This document shows, in pieces, positions 8,905-17,643 of a stretch of DNA of 64,000 bases. The DNA lies in assembly GCF_014075995.1 (NCBI RefSeq), contig NZ_CP055153.1, forward strand, positions 2,790,001 through 2,854,000, in the 5' to 3' direction. Within the stretch, counting starts at the first letter, position 1. Each line of letters begins with the position of its first letter. The notes under the pieces were generated by a model that was not told where the DNA came from, ran no database searches, and worked only from the letters and a program-made list of their open reading frames with translations. The position numbers and the translations under genes are program-made. Source of the stretch: Adhaeribacter radiodurans. GTDB lineage: Bacteria > Bacteroidota > Bacteroidia > Cytophagales > Hymenobacteraceae.

Positions 8905-10038
8905 ATGGCTATTACTACAGCTGCTGCTACCCAGCGATTTACCGCCCTGGACGTTTTCCGGGGAATGACGGTTTGCTTTATGATTATTGTGAACACCCCA
9001 GGTAACGGTGCTACTACCTTTAGCCCATTGCTGCACGCCAAGTGGCACGGGTTCACTCCGACGGATTTAGTTTTCCCGTCCTTCCTTTTTGCGGTGGGTA
9101 ATGCTCTGAGCTTTGTCATGCAACGTTACCGCACTATGGCTCAGGGCCAGGTAATAAGCAAGATTTTAAAACGGGTTTTTATTATTTTTATGCTGGGTTA
9201 CCTTATGTACTGGTTTCCGTTTGTGCATTACGAACAAGGTCAGTTAGTGGGTAATCCCATTGAAAATACCCGCATTTTTGGGGTTTTACAGCGCATTGCT
9301 TTGGCCTTTGGCATAGCGGCACTTTTAATTTATTTTCTACAATGGCGAAGAGCGTTGGTAGTTTCTATCATCGGACTTTTTGTGTATTGGGCTTTGCTGT
9401 TAATTTTTGGAGAACCGGGTGCTCAATTGACCTTGCATGGCAATGCGGTTTTAAAACTGGATAATTGGCTGATTGGACCTTCGCATTTGTACATGGGCGA
9501 AGGGGTACCTTTTGACCCGGAAGGATTATTGAGTACGTTACCTGCCATTGCCAATGTGACCGCTGGATTTGCAGCGGGTTATTTCCTGCAAAAACAAGGC
9601 AAAAACTTCGAAGCTCTGGCTAGATTACTTTTAGTAGGTTGCGTGTTATTGTTTATAGCTTATGCCTGGAATTTAGCCTTCCCGATTAACAAGAAATTAT
9701 GGACGAGCTCTTTTGTAGTGCTAACGGTAGCCATAGATTGTATTTTACTAGGCATGCTGGTGTACGTAATTGATCTGCGGCATAAAACCCGCTGGACGTA
9801 CTTTTTTGAAGTATTCGGTCGTAACCCCTTGTTTATTTATTTACTTTCCGAAGTGCTGGCAATTTTGCTATACTTTTTTCAGAGCGGTGAAGGAAGTTTA
9901 TACAGCGCTATTTACCAAAAAATATTTTCCCCTTTAGGCGGCTATCTAGGTTCACTAGCATTTGCCTTAAGTTTCATGCTGCTTTGCTGGTTTGTAGGTT
10001 ATTTGCTGGATAAGCGAAAGATTTATATTAGGGTGTAA
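8905..10038 (+). CDS. HGSNAT/NagX-like membrane acyltransferase (DUF5009-related)
   Basis: A 377-residue integral membrane protein with about ten hydrophobic segments. The N-terminal signature RFTALDVFRGMTVCFMI, the WHGFTPTDLVFPSFLFAVG loop and the later FGRNPLFIYLLSE are characteristic of bacterial homologues of heparan-alpha-glucosaminide N-acetyltransferase (COG4299). Family members are thought to move acetyl groups across the membrane onto amino sugars; genes of this type often sit beside amino-sugar catabolism genes. The sugar target is not shown by neighbours here. The preceding bases hold a weakly A-rich leader and no Shine-Dalgarno, as is usual in Bacteroidota. Confidence 0.85.
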   Translation: MAITTAAATQRFTALDVFRGMTVCFMIIVNTPGNGATTFSPLLHAKWHGFTPTDLVFPSFLFAVGNALSFVMQRYRTMAQGQVISKILKRVFIIFMLGYLMYWFPFVHYEQGQLVGNPIENTRIFGVLQRIALAFGIAALLIYFLQWRRALVVSIIGLFVYWALLLIFGEPGAQLTLHGNAVLKLDNWLIGPSHLYMGEGVPFDPEGLLSTLPAIANVTAGFAAGYFLQKQGKNFEALARLLLVGCVLLFIAYAWNLAFPINKKLWTSSFVVLTVAIDCILLGMLVYVIDLRHKTRWTYFFEVFGRNPLFIYLLSEVLAILLYFFQSGEGSLYSAIYQKIFSPLGGYLGSLAFALSFMLLCWFVGYLLDKRKIYIRV

Positions 10039-10041
10039 TAT

Positions 10042-10256
10042 CATTTACCATTTATCAGTTACCATTTACCAAGTTCCATTTGCCATTTACCAAGTGCCAT
10101 GTTACAGTAAATAGCGTTTAGTAGTTTAAATAACAAAATAGCTTTTTTTTACGAATTGCTGAATGCTTTTAATAAAACAATGTTTTGAAATTTATTCTTA
10201 TAAGGTTATTATTTAATAATAATATGTAAATGGTAAATGGTAATTGGTATATGTTT
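10042..10256. repeat. Degenerate ATTTACCA repeats in inverted arrangement
   Basis: Between two convergent genes, 10042-10102 holds five or six imperfect copies of a CCATTTACCAAGT-like unit, and 10226-10256 holds the complementary unit (GTAAATGGTAAATGGTAATT). The two arrays can pair. The reason for such low-complexity arrays is unclear; one possibility is a bidirectional termination or slippage-derived spacer. Confidence 0.6.
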
Positions 10257-10260
10257 AATG

Positions 10261-11145
10261 TTAATCCCAGTATTCTGCTATTTTGCGGCGTAGGAAAGTT
10301 ACGCTACGTTCTAGTTGGTCCATTCCTTCTACTCCATCTTCAATACTAATCCAACCATTAAATCCAACTTGTTTTAACTCAGTAAAAATAGCATCGTAAT
10401 CGTTTAAACCTTTGCCTATTTCACCGTGGCGTAAACGTTTGGCGTAACCGGCGGCACCACCTTCTTCTTTTCGTAAATCTTCCAGAGTACCTTCTATTAA
10501 ATAGCGGTCGCTGGCGTGCATGGTAACTACCCGCCGTGCTACTAAACGTAATAATTCTAAAGGATCATCGCCCGCCAGGTAGGCATTACTTGGGTCATAA
10601 TTAATCCCAAAATTGGGATGTTGTACCTGTTGCACCAAGTCCCAGAATACATCCATCTTTTGAGCAAACTCCGGATATTCCCAAAAATCGTCCTTGTAAT
10701 GATTTTCCAAAATCAAAGTAATTCCCCGCTCCTGGGCGTAAGGTAAACAAGCTTCAATACTCCTGGCGGCTAAGTTAATTCCTTCCTTAATCGTAAGTTC
10801 CGGGCGTCTTTGCCCCGAAAGCACCCGGCAATACGAAGAGCCGAGCGTATAAGCCATATCAATCCAGTTTTTCTGCTTTTCAATTTCTTTTTCCCGGAAA
10901 GCAGCATCCGGATGCGTGAAATCCGGTGAGCAGCACAACATTGGAATAACTTTTCCGTGATCTTCTACCTCTTGCCGAAAACGGGACCAGTTACTTTTAT
11001 CGGTCATTTCCAAAAAACCTGCGTACCATTCCAAGCCATCAATATCTAGTTTAACGGCCAGGTTAATCCATTCAGAAACCTGCATGGTACCATCTTTACA
11101 AAGAGCTTGCATAAAGGCTTTCGGAAAAGCAGCTAACTGAGGCAT
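10261..11145 (-). CDS. Sugar phosphate isomerase/epimerase family protein (cytoplasmic)
   Basis: A 294-residue TIM-barrel protein with no signal peptide. Motifs of the xylose isomerase-like family are LDIDGLEWYAGF, MLCCSPDFTHPD, ITLILENHYKDD (metal-binding glutamate and histidine), FGINYDPSNAYLAGDD, VVTMHASDRY and the final GWISIEDG glutamate. It is the most downstream gene of a minus-strand cluster with an SDR, an alcohol dehydrogenase and an HPS-like aldolase, so it probably isomerises or epimerises a keto-sugar intermediate of that pathway. The 133-base gap to the SDR gene carries a short repeat and could include a separate promoter. Confidence 0.86.
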   Translation of the reverse strand: MPQLAAFPKAFMQALCKDGTMQVSEWINLAVKLDIDGLEWYAGFLEMTDKSNWSRFRQEVEDHGKVIPMLCCSPDFTHPDAAFREKEIEKQKNWIDMAYTLGSSYCRVLSGQRRPELTIKEGINLAARSIEACLPYAQERGITLILENHYKDDFWEYPEFAQKMDVFWDLVQQVQHPNFGINYDPSNAYLAGDDPLELLRLVARRVVTMHASDRYLIEGTLEDLRKEEGGAAGYAKRLRHGEIGKGLNDYDAIFTELKQVGFNGWISIEDGVEGMDQLERSVTFLRRKIAEYWD

Positions 11146-11158
11146 AAATCGTTATTCC

Positions 11159-11193
11159 TTATTAGTTGTGCGTTGTTGGATTAGTAAATTTAG
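11159..11193 (+). repeat. Short dispersed TTAGTTGT repeat
   Basis: 33 bases (11159-11191) match 56718-56750 at 29 positions; a more degenerate relative lies at 40797-40830. It lies 14 bases beyond the start codon of the minus-strand isomerase gene, within its presumed leader. Confidence 0.55.
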
Positions 11194-11278
11194 GTAACAA
11201 GTCAATCAGCATAAAAAGCAGTATTACTAATTTCTTTAAAATGCTTAATGTTATGAATATAAGTTGTTTACAGGCATC

Positions 11279-12094
11279 CTATTTGCTTTCTTCTTTATCT
11301 GCCTTGGGAATGGTAGAAGTATCTTTTGGCGGGTTACGGCCAATAAAGGGATGTTGCTCTAAATCGACCACCTGCCCACTAATAGGTCCGCTTTCGTCGG
11401 CTAACCAATAAACAGCGGCGGCGGCTATTTCCGAAGGCCACAAAATACGACCCGCCGGAGCAAACACGGAAGGTATTTCGGTGTACCAATCTTCGGGTAG
11501 TCCTTGTTCGTGTTTGCGTTGGACTTCGTTTTCGGTGAGTACCCAACCCGGATTTATTTGGTTCACCCGTACGCCATTTTCGCGGTGAAGCGTGTCGCCT
11601 AAATTACGCGTTAAAGTCATAAGCGCCCCTTTAGACACACTGTAGGCCATTAAATTAGGCTCTCCGCTATAGGCATTTACCGAACCAATATTCAACACAG
11701 AACCCCGTACCTGGCTCAGGTGCGGTAAAGCTGCTTTAATTAAAGCAAACGGGGCTATGGTATTAATTTCTAAAACCCGCCGCATAAAAGCTTCATCGGT
11801 AGTATGAATGTTGGAGCTGGTAACCCACGCCGCATTATTTACGACAGCATCCAACCGGCCAAAAACTTGCAATGCCAAATCTACTAAGCGTTGCGGAGTA
11901 CCTGGATTAGTTAAATCTTCAATGTGCAGCGTAGCTTTATCGGCTCCCAAACGTTCTACTACTGCTTCGCCTAATTCTTTTTCTAAACCATGAATAATAA
12001 CTTGGGCACCTTTGGCTACGCAGCGTTCGGCAATGGCTTTACCAATACCCGTACAACTACCGGTAACAATAATTACTTTGTTTTGCAGCCGCAT
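11279..12094 (-). CDS. Short-chain dehydrogenase/reductase
   Basis: A 271-residue classical SDR. The cofactor motif TGSCTGIG is at residues 11-18, NNAAW near 86, the catalytic serine at S138 (NIGSVNAYSG), and the YSVSK catalytic pair at Y151 and K155. No basic residue is obvious just after the glycine motif, so NAD or NADP preference is left open. The last 15 or so residues are a charged tail beyond the usual fold. The start codon is 2 bases from the stop of the zinc alcohol dehydrogenase gene, so the two are almost certainly co-transcribed and probably catalyse linked alcohol/ketone steps on a sugar or sugar acid. Confidence 0.9.
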   Translation of the reverse strand: MRLQNKVIIVTGSCTGIGKAIAERCVAKGAQVIIHGLEKELGEAVVERLGADKATLHIEDLTNPGTPQRLVDLALQVFGRLDAVVNNAAWVTSSNIHTTDEAFMRRVLEINTIAPFALIKAALPHLSQVRGSVLNIGSVNAYSGEPNLMAYSVSKGALMTLTRNLGDTLHRENGVRVNQINPGWVLTENEVQRKHEQGLPEDWYTEIPSVFAPAGRILWPSEIAAAAVYWLADESGPISGQVVDLEQHPFIGRNPPKDTSTIPKADKEESK

Positions 12095-12096
12095 AA

Positions 12097-13122
12097 TTAT
12101 ACGGGTTTAAGCACACTCTTTACTACTTCGCCGCGGTGCATTTTTTCAAACGCTTCGAACCATTCGGTTATGGGCCAAACACCTCCAATTATGGGTTTTA
12201 CATTTAATTGTCCGCTGGCTAACAAAGCTATTACCCGCTCCCAAACCGGCCAATTATGGCTAAAACTACCTTGCAGCGTAATGTTTTTTTGTACCAATGG
12301 ATCGAGAGAAAAGTTTAAAGGTTGTGGTCCCCAACCTACTTTCGCAATTTGCCCGTTCGGACGTACCAGTTGCAAAGCCATTTTTAAAGTAGCACTTACC
12401 CCGGCCGCATCAATCACACAATCAGCTCCTAATCCATCCCGTTGTTGCGACCAGGCAGTAGCATCTCCGATAATAGGTTCACAACCATATTGTTTCCCGA
12501 TTTCTAACCGGTGCCTATCGGCTTCCAAGCCTACTAAAGCCACTTCCGCCCCGCAAAGTTTAGCCATGGCCGCGCATAAAATTCCAATAGTGCCAGGTCC
12601 TAATACCACCACCCGATCGCCGGGCTTTAACCGGGAATTTTCTACCACCGCGTTAAAAGCCACGCAGCAAGGTTCAGTTAAGCAGGCTTCTTCAAATGCC
12701 AGATTTTCGGGCACCCGGTGCAAGCAACGGGCTGGTACCCGTACAAACCGGGTCATGGCCCCATTTACACCGTAACCAAACCCTTTCCGGGTTGGATCTA
12801 AGTTATACAAACCGCTCCGGCTCATAGGATTATTAGGATCAATAACGGCGGCCGTTTCACTAACTACCCGGTCTCCTTCTTTCCAGCCTATAACTTTGCT
12901 TCCTAATGCCGCAATGTGCCCGCCAAACTCGTGGCCCAATACTACCGGATAATTAACCGGCCAACTATGATCGGCCGTCCATTGGTGCAAATCGGAACCG
13001 CAAACGCCTACGTTGGCTACTTCCAGGAGCACATCCTCTTCGCCTATAGTAGGTTCAGCAATTTCCCGTACTTCCACGGATCCTTTTTGAGGAGCAAAAT
13101 TGACAACAGCAGCAGATTTCAT
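12097..13122 (-). CDS. Zinc-type alcohol dehydrogenase (MDR family)
   Basis: A 341-residue medium-chain dehydrogenase. Catalytic zinc ligands are visible: C41 (GVCGSDLH), H64 and E65 (VLGHEFGG), and the Rossmann site GPGTIGILCAA is in the second half. The four cysteines of the structural zinc lobe are absent: where they are expected the sequence reads VSETAAVIDPNNPMSRSG, as in several sorbitol- or threonine-dehydrogenase-like subfamilies without structural zinc. Likely reaction: NAD-dependent oxidation of a polyol or sugar-acid hydroxyl. It is upstream of the SDR gene by 2 bases and downstream of the HPS-like gene by 290 bases, with degenerate TTGAAGG and ACTTACT repeats in that gap. Confidence 0.9.
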   Translation of the reverse strand: MKSAAVVNFAPQKGSVEVREIAEPTIGEEDVLLEVANVGVCGSDLHQWTADHSWPVNYPVVLGHEFGGHIAALGSKVIGWKEGDRVVSETAAVIDPNNPMSRSGLYNLDPTRKGFGYGVNGAMTRFVRVPARCLHRVPENLAFEEACLTEPCCVAFNAVVENSRLKPGDRVVVLGPGTIGILCAAMAKLCGAEVALVGLEADRHRLEIGKQYGCEPIIGDATAWSQQRDGLGADCVIDAAGVSATLKMALQLVRPNGQIAKVGWGPQPLNFSLDPLVQKNITLQGSFSHNWPVWERVIALLASGQLNVKPIIGGVWPITEWFEAFEKMHRGEVVKSVLKPV

Positions 13123-13412
13123 ATTATAGGTTGAAGGTTTTTGGTTGAAGGTTATATGTTAAATAAAGAGATACATGTATCAAGATAGTAGACTTATGCC
13201 TAAGTATGTAGCAGCTTATCCATTTACTATTTCTTCCATTTAGATATCAATAATAGTAAATAAATCTTGTCCAGTTACTTAATTATTGTAGGAACATAAA
13301 GTAAAAAACGGCTATCGAATTTAATGCTGGATAGTGAATTACTCACAAGGTTGCTCAGCAGACAAAATAAAGTAAATAATAAACTTACTACTTACTACCT
13401 TTTACTTACTAC

Positions 13413-14126
13413 TTAACCTTTGCCAACCGGCACATCGCCATAAGCGTGTATTTTGTCGCATATCATTCGCAAGGACCTTTCCAGATCACCATCGGCGGTT
13501 CTAAAAGCATCTGCATCAATGGTTAAAGGTGCGCCGAGCACTACTAAAGGAGCACCGTACTCCGGACAACGAATGGCTTGTTCCAGAGAAAGGCCACCAA
13601 CTGCTTGCACGGGTACATTTACCGCCTGTACTACTTCCCGCAACTGATCTAAAGGGCTGGGCATCCGTTTTCCCTGAGCAGCAATTCCCCGGCGTTCGTC
13701 GTAACCAATATGATGAATGACGTAATCACAACCTAAATCTTCGAGCCATTTTGCCCCATCCACCATATCAGGGCACACCATATTATCGCCCATTACCTTT
13801 ACGCCAAAATCCTGGCCCGCTTTTACCACGCATTTTATGGTTTCTTCGTGCGCTCTTGCCATTACCACCACGTGGGTAGCTCCCGCTTTTGCCATCATTT
13901 CCACTTCCAGATAGCCGCCATCCATTGTTTTTAAATCAGCCACTAAAGGAACACCCGGAAAATTTTGGGCTAACTGCCGTACCCCGTGTAAACCTTCGGC
14001 CAGAATAAGGGGGGTGCCCGCTTCTAACCAATCTACGCCAGCCCGGCGGGCTAAAGCAGCCGTTTGCAAGGCTTCTTCGATATTCGTAAGGTCAAGCGAA
14101 ATTTGTACAATAGGTTTCATGAGCAA
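13413..14126 (-). CDS. OMP decarboxylase-superfamily aldolase/decarboxylase, hexulose-6-phosphate synthase-like
   Basis: A 237-residue (beta/alpha)8 protein. The DxKxxD signature (LVADLKTMDGG; D64, K66, D69) is the catalytic centre of hexulose-6-phosphate synthase and 3-keto-L-gulonate-6-phosphate decarboxylase. Further family landmarks are AGTPLI near residue 36, HHIGYDER and VQAVGGLS followed by VVLGAPL (phosphate site). Known members cleave or form 3-keto-hexulose phosphates or decarboxylate 3-keto sugar-acid phosphates. In this cluster it could be the carbon-carbon bond step after oxidation. An alternative start two codons later (14120) is equally plausible. Confidence 0.85.
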   Translation of the reverse strand: MLMKPIVQISLDLTNIEEALQTAALARRAGVDWLEAGTPLILAEGLHGVRQLAQNFPGVPLVADLKTMDGGYLEVEMMAKAGATHVVVMARAHEETIKCVVKAGQDFGVKVMGDNMVCPDMVDGAKWLEDLGCDYVIHHIGYDERRGIAAQGKRMPSPLDQLREVVQAVNVPVQAVGGLSLEQAIRCPEYGAPLVVLGAPLTIDADAFRTADGDLERSLRMICDKIHAYGDVPVGKG

Positions 14127-14326
14127 CGCGTGAAAAAGTACAAAAGCATTTAAATTTCTGCGAGTTGCAGAAGTACAAAATAAATAGTTAGTAAAATAGG
14201 AAATAATATGATTAAATACCTAAGTAGCTTGAAGTAAAGTTTTTTAGATATAGACTTTAGTAATTTTGTTAATACCGTATAAATGTAAACCGATTTTCTA
14301 TTGTAAAGCAAGTATTATAAACTCAA

Positions 14327-15229
14327 TTAAAAAGGCAGTTTTACGCCGTACACTTCAATTTTGGTAGTAAAATGCTGTTGCAATTTGCTCAGAATATCTG
14401 AGCCGTGCCGGTTTAATATCGTACGGCCATCTATTTCCTGCACGGGGGTAAGTTCTCCCATGGTTCCGGTAGCGAACACCTCATCAGCATTATAAAACTC
14501 CGTTAGGGATAAATTTTTTTCGATAGCCGGTATATCTAAATCTGTCGCCATTTCCAAGACTAATTTTCGGGTAATTCCGGGTAAACAGGCATCTGGTAAT
14601 GGCGTGTACAAAATATTTTTTTTCACCATAAATAAATTAGTAGCGTTAGTTTCGGCCACAAAGCCTAAGATGTCGAGCATTAAAGCATCATCAGCGCCAG
14701 CCAAGTTGGCTTCTATTTTGGCTAAAATATTATTTAGTAAATTATTATGGTGAATTTTAGAATCTAAGAACTGCGGATTATTGCGGCGAATGGCGCTGCT
14801 TACTAAACGAATACCCACTGAGTTATCGTAAACCGGGGGCTTGTGTTCGGCTAGTACAATTAAAGTGCAGCCCGCCTGGTTTAATCTGGGGTCCATGCCC
14901 GAAGTTATTTTTTCGCCGCGGGTAAGCGTTAACCGGATATGCGCCCCATCGTGCATGTTATTTGCTTGCAAAGTAGTAATTACAGCTTCTTTAATTTCTT
15001 CCCGGCTTGGAATCTGGGCAAAAGCAAGCGCATGCGCCGACTCCTGAAGCCGGTCAATGTGCTGCTCCAGCATAAAAGCAAAACCATTATAAATCCGGAT
15101 TCCTTCCCAAACCGCATCACCGCCTTGCACCACACTATCAAAAACCGAGACCCGGGCATCTTGCCGGGAACATAAACCATTTACCCAAACTTTAATATCC
15201 GCATTGCGGGAGTCATATTGTTGCAGCAT
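14327..15229 (-). CDS. Class IV PLP-dependent aminotransferase (BCAT/D-amino-acid aminotransferase fold)
   Basis: A 300-residue cytosolic enzyme. The PLP lysine is K158 in LDSKIHHNNLLNN, and the AETNATNLF glutamate (E193) contacts the cofactor ring nitrogen. GGDAVWEGIRIYNG and the late FATGTMGELTPV are typical of fold IV. It is close in style to branched-chain aminotransferases, but substrate (L- or D-amino acid, or aminodeoxychorismate-like lyase activity) is not certain. The start codon lies 2 bases after the stop of a sulfotransferase-like gene, so translation is probably coupled. I recall plant BCAT-like proteins with both domains in one chain; that recollection would support a joint role. 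Confidence 0.87.
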   Translation of the reverse strand: MLQQYDSRNADIKVWVNGLCSRQDARVSVFDSVVQGGDAVWEGIRIYNGFAFMLEQHIDRLQESAHALAFAQIPSREEIKEAVITTLQANNMHDGAHIRLTLTRGEKITSGMDPRLNQAGCTLIVLAEHKPPVYDNSVGIRLVSSAIRRNNPQFLDSKIHHNNLLNNILAKIEANLAGADDALMLDILGFVAETNATNLFMVKKNILYTPLPDACLPGITRKLVLEMATDLDIPAIEKNLSLTEFYNADEVFATGTMGELTPVQEIDGRTILNRHGSDILSKLQQHFTTKIEVYGVKLPF

Positions 15230-15231
15230 AA

Positions 15232-15945
15232 TCAGGCTAAAAGAGCGTATTGTTTTAAAGTAGTATAATAAGGTAAAGCGGCCTCGTAAGTGGCCCTTAG
15301 AGAATTAGGTAAAGGAGAACTATCGGTATCGGGCGCCATAAATTTAGTAGATTGATGCACTTTAGCGTACCAGAACGGAGCCCAACAACCATCTTCTGCT
15401 CGCGGACCAGCCGGCCAGTTAAGCATTGCTTGGTTAAATGGTAAGCCTAAGCCATCGCATAGCTGTTGTAATACATGTTCCGGGTTTTTTCTAAGTTCAT
15501 TACCATCTAAAACCAGAGGATTTTGACCTTCGGCTTGCAGCCAGGTGAAAAGCTCGGCTTGTTGCTTTAAACCAATGTCATTTAAAGTAGGCTCTTCCCT
15601 TACTTTGGCATAAGACAATAGCATTTGCCCCGGGTCCCGGATAAGAAAAACATTCTGGTAATGTTTTATCGGACTGTAATCAAAGCCCTGCAAATGGTGG
15701 CCCATGTTTTTGACGAAAACATTATTAAAAGTTTGCTCTTGTTCTTGAATCTGCCCAAATACTTTTACAGGATCCGGTTCCAGGGTTTTTAAAATTTCTT
15801 CTTTCCCGGGGTGTTCTAATTGGCTATAAATTAAATAATAAGCATAAAAAGGTTCATCCATTACTTTCACGTCCAGTCGTTGGGCAAAAGAGTACATCAG
15901 CGCGGTAGAAATGTTGCGAGGGCCGGAGATTAAATGTATAACCAA
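15232..15945 (-). CDS. Sulfotransferase-like P-loop protein
   Basis: A 237-residue protein with an N-terminal phosphosulfate-binding-type loop (LISGPRNISTALMYSF, residues 6-20) and the second nucleotide motif FLIRDPGQMLLSYAKV (R103, S111), which in sulfotransferases contacts the 3'-phosphate of PAPS. The segment MDEPFYAYYL after the loop is typical of this subgroup. No signal peptide. Whether it transfers sulfate or only keeps the fold is not known. It is first in a two-gene unit with the class IV aminotransferase (2-base gap), so it probably acts on the same metabolite. Confidence 0.8.
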   Translation of the reverse strand: MVIHLISGPRNISTALMYSFAQRLDVKVMDEPFYAYYLIYSQLEHPGKEEILKTLEPDPVKVFGQIQEQEQTFNNVFVKNMGHHLQGFDYSPIKHYQNVFLIRDPGQMLLSYAKVREEPTLNDIGLKQQAELFTWLQAEGQNPLVLDGNELRKNPEHVLQQLCDGLGLPFNQAMLNWPAGPRAEDGCWAPFWYAKVHQSTKFMAPDTDSSPLPNSLRATYEAALPYYTTLKQYALLA

Positions 15946-16287
15946 AGTATAATGCCAAACTTTAAATAGACGAATGATGGGAGAAGGTACCTGTTCTGCT
16001 TACTTATTCTCGCGGCCAATATACTCAAACTAATGAAGGAGTAAGTATTTTTACTGAAAGAAGTTTCCGGAAGAAAAATCATTTTCCACCTACTTCCTGA
16101 ACTTCAACTGGCAAAAAATTTACTTATACCTATTAGTACACCAGATAATTTTTTATTAAGGAGAATGAATAAGGTTACGAGCTTCCATTTTCTGCGAAAA
16201 AGCCATTAAAATGTTATTAGAAAAAGCTAAGTATACCTGTAATAAGCCATAGATTTATTAATTTGCGGCACTTCTGGCTATTAAAAT
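15946..16287. promoter_or_regulatory. Divergent intergenic region
   Basis: A 342-base gap between the sulfotransferase-like gene and the AraC-type regulator gene, read outward. It should contain both promoters. No exact -7 box, operator-like dyad or small gene was seen. Confidence 0.35.
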
Positions 16288-17547
16288 ATGAGTTTTACCC
16301 AAATTCTGCAGTTCATCATTGTTGGTGGAGCATTGCAGGGAATTTTACTTGCATTTTTACTATTTACCCGTAAAACAAATCAATTAGCTAACCGGCTACT
16401 GGGAGCTTTAATCTTTTTAATGTCGATGCAATCTATTTTAGTTGCCTTCGATACCCGGGAGTTCTTTATTACTTTTCCGCATTTGAGTAAAGTTAGCTGG
16501 CTTATTCCGCTTTTCTTTGGTCCTTTGTTGTACCTTTTTACCCGGAAAATTACATCACGGGTTCCCCGGTTCAAACAGGTGGATGTGATTCATTTTATTC
16601 CGGCCGTAATTACTTTTTTTTATTTGCTGCCTTACTATTTAAAATCCGCCGCCGATAAAATTGCTTATTTAAATGATTTTGAAACTGCCCGTAAAGACGA
16701 TTTTGGTTTAATTGGTCAGGCTACTTTGTTCCAGATTCTTTTTTATCTGGTTTATTCTTTAAAAGCTTTATATCGTTACGAAAGGAAAATATTTGACACT
16801 TATTCCGAATTAGAAAAAATCCGGCTACAATGGGTAAAGCAATTTATCTATTCAATCTTAAGTATTTTTTTTGTAGCAGCAATCGCCTTTTACGCTAAGA
16901 AATGGTATGTGCCCGTATTTACTGAAATCTACCATTATCATCTGCATTACTTAATGGTAGTGGCTTTGGTGTATTGGATTGGTTACAAAGCATTGGCGCA
17001 ACCGCAGGTTTTTGTAAACCGGCTAGTAGCAGCTTTCCCTGCACCGACGAACATAAATTTAGAAAACTCGGAAGGTCTAATTGAAAAAGAGCCTTTACCT
17101 ACCCCAGCGCAGGAGTTATATGATTTGGAAACAAACGAGGATTTGGGAAAGAAATACCAAAAATCCAGTTTAAAGCCGGAAGAAAGCCAAAAGTATTTAA
17201 ACCGTTTGCTGGATTATATGGAAGAAGAAAAACCCTACCGGCAAAGTAATATTACTATTCAGGATTTGGCGGCGCTGCTCCAGATTCCGAAACACCATTT
17301 ATCACAAATTATTAACAACAAATTAGATAAAAACTTTTACGATTTTATAAATCAATACCGGGTGGCGGAAGCGCAACTACTATTAGTGGATCCTAAATTT
17401 AAACATTTAACTAATTTGGCAATTGCAGAAGAAGCTGGCTTTAATTCCAAAGCTACCTTTAATGCAGTTTTTAAAAAACAAACCGGGCAAACTCCTTCCG
17501 AATACGTGCGGAGCTATGCCCAGAGCCGTCCGACCTTAGCGGATTAA
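16288..17547 (+). CDS. Membrane-anchored AraC-type transcriptional regulator
   Basis: A 419-residue protein. Residues 1-245 form about seven hydrophobic segments (first FIIVGGALQGILLAFLLF; another SILSIFFVAAIAFYA), followed by a linker rich in acidic residues. The C-terminal 110 residues form a double helix-turn-helix: IQDLAALLQIPKHHLSQIIN and NLAIAEEAGFNSKATFNAVF, then KKQTGQTPSEYV. This 7TM-HTH arrangement is common in Bacteroidota and senses a signal in or across the membrane. The next gene downstream (exported S41 hydrolase, 96 bases away) is the likely target. It resembles, in position, the LytTR regulator at 25357. Confidence 0.9.
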   Translation: MSFTQILQFIIVGGALQGILLAFLLFTRKTNQLANRLLGALIFLMSMQSILVAFDTREFFITFPHLSKVSWLIPLFFGPLLYLFTRKITSRVPRFKQVDVIHFIPAVITFFYLLPYYLKSAADKIAYLNDFETARKDDFGLIGQATLFQILFYLVYSLKALYRYERKIFDTYSELEKIRLQWVKQFIYSILSIFFVAAIAFYAKKWYVPVFTEIYHYHLHYLMVVALVYWIGYKALAQPQVFVNRLVAAFPAPTNINLENSEGLIEKEPLPTPAQELYDLETNEDLGKKYQKSSLKPEESQKYLNRLLDYMEEEKPYRQSNITIQDLAALLQIPKHHLSQIINNKLDKNFYDFINQYRVAEAQLLLVDPKFKHLTNLAIAEEAGFNSKATFNAVFKKQTGQTPSEYVRSYAQSRPTLAD

Positions 17548-17612
17548 CCAACAAAACACCAGTAAAAGCGTCTGAACTTAGCGGGTAAGACGACAACCGT
17601 TTTCAGCGGCGA

Positions 17613-17620
17613 TACATTTG
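17613..17620 (+). promoter_or_regulatory. Candidate -7 box for the S41 peptidase gene
   Basis: TACATTTG matches the Bacteroidota -7 consensus TAnnTTTG exactly and lies 23 bases before the start codon at 17644. No clear TTTG -33 element is seen at the usual distance. Confidence 0.4.
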
Positions 17621-17643
17621 CAACGTTCTTTTCGTCTAAAAAC

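Noticed and set aside
11990-12775. A 261-codon open frame on the plus strand
   Set aside because: It is antisense to the SDR and zinc alcohol dehydrogenase genes, whose motifs are complete; its translation is rich in Ser, Pro and Cys without a recognisable domain.
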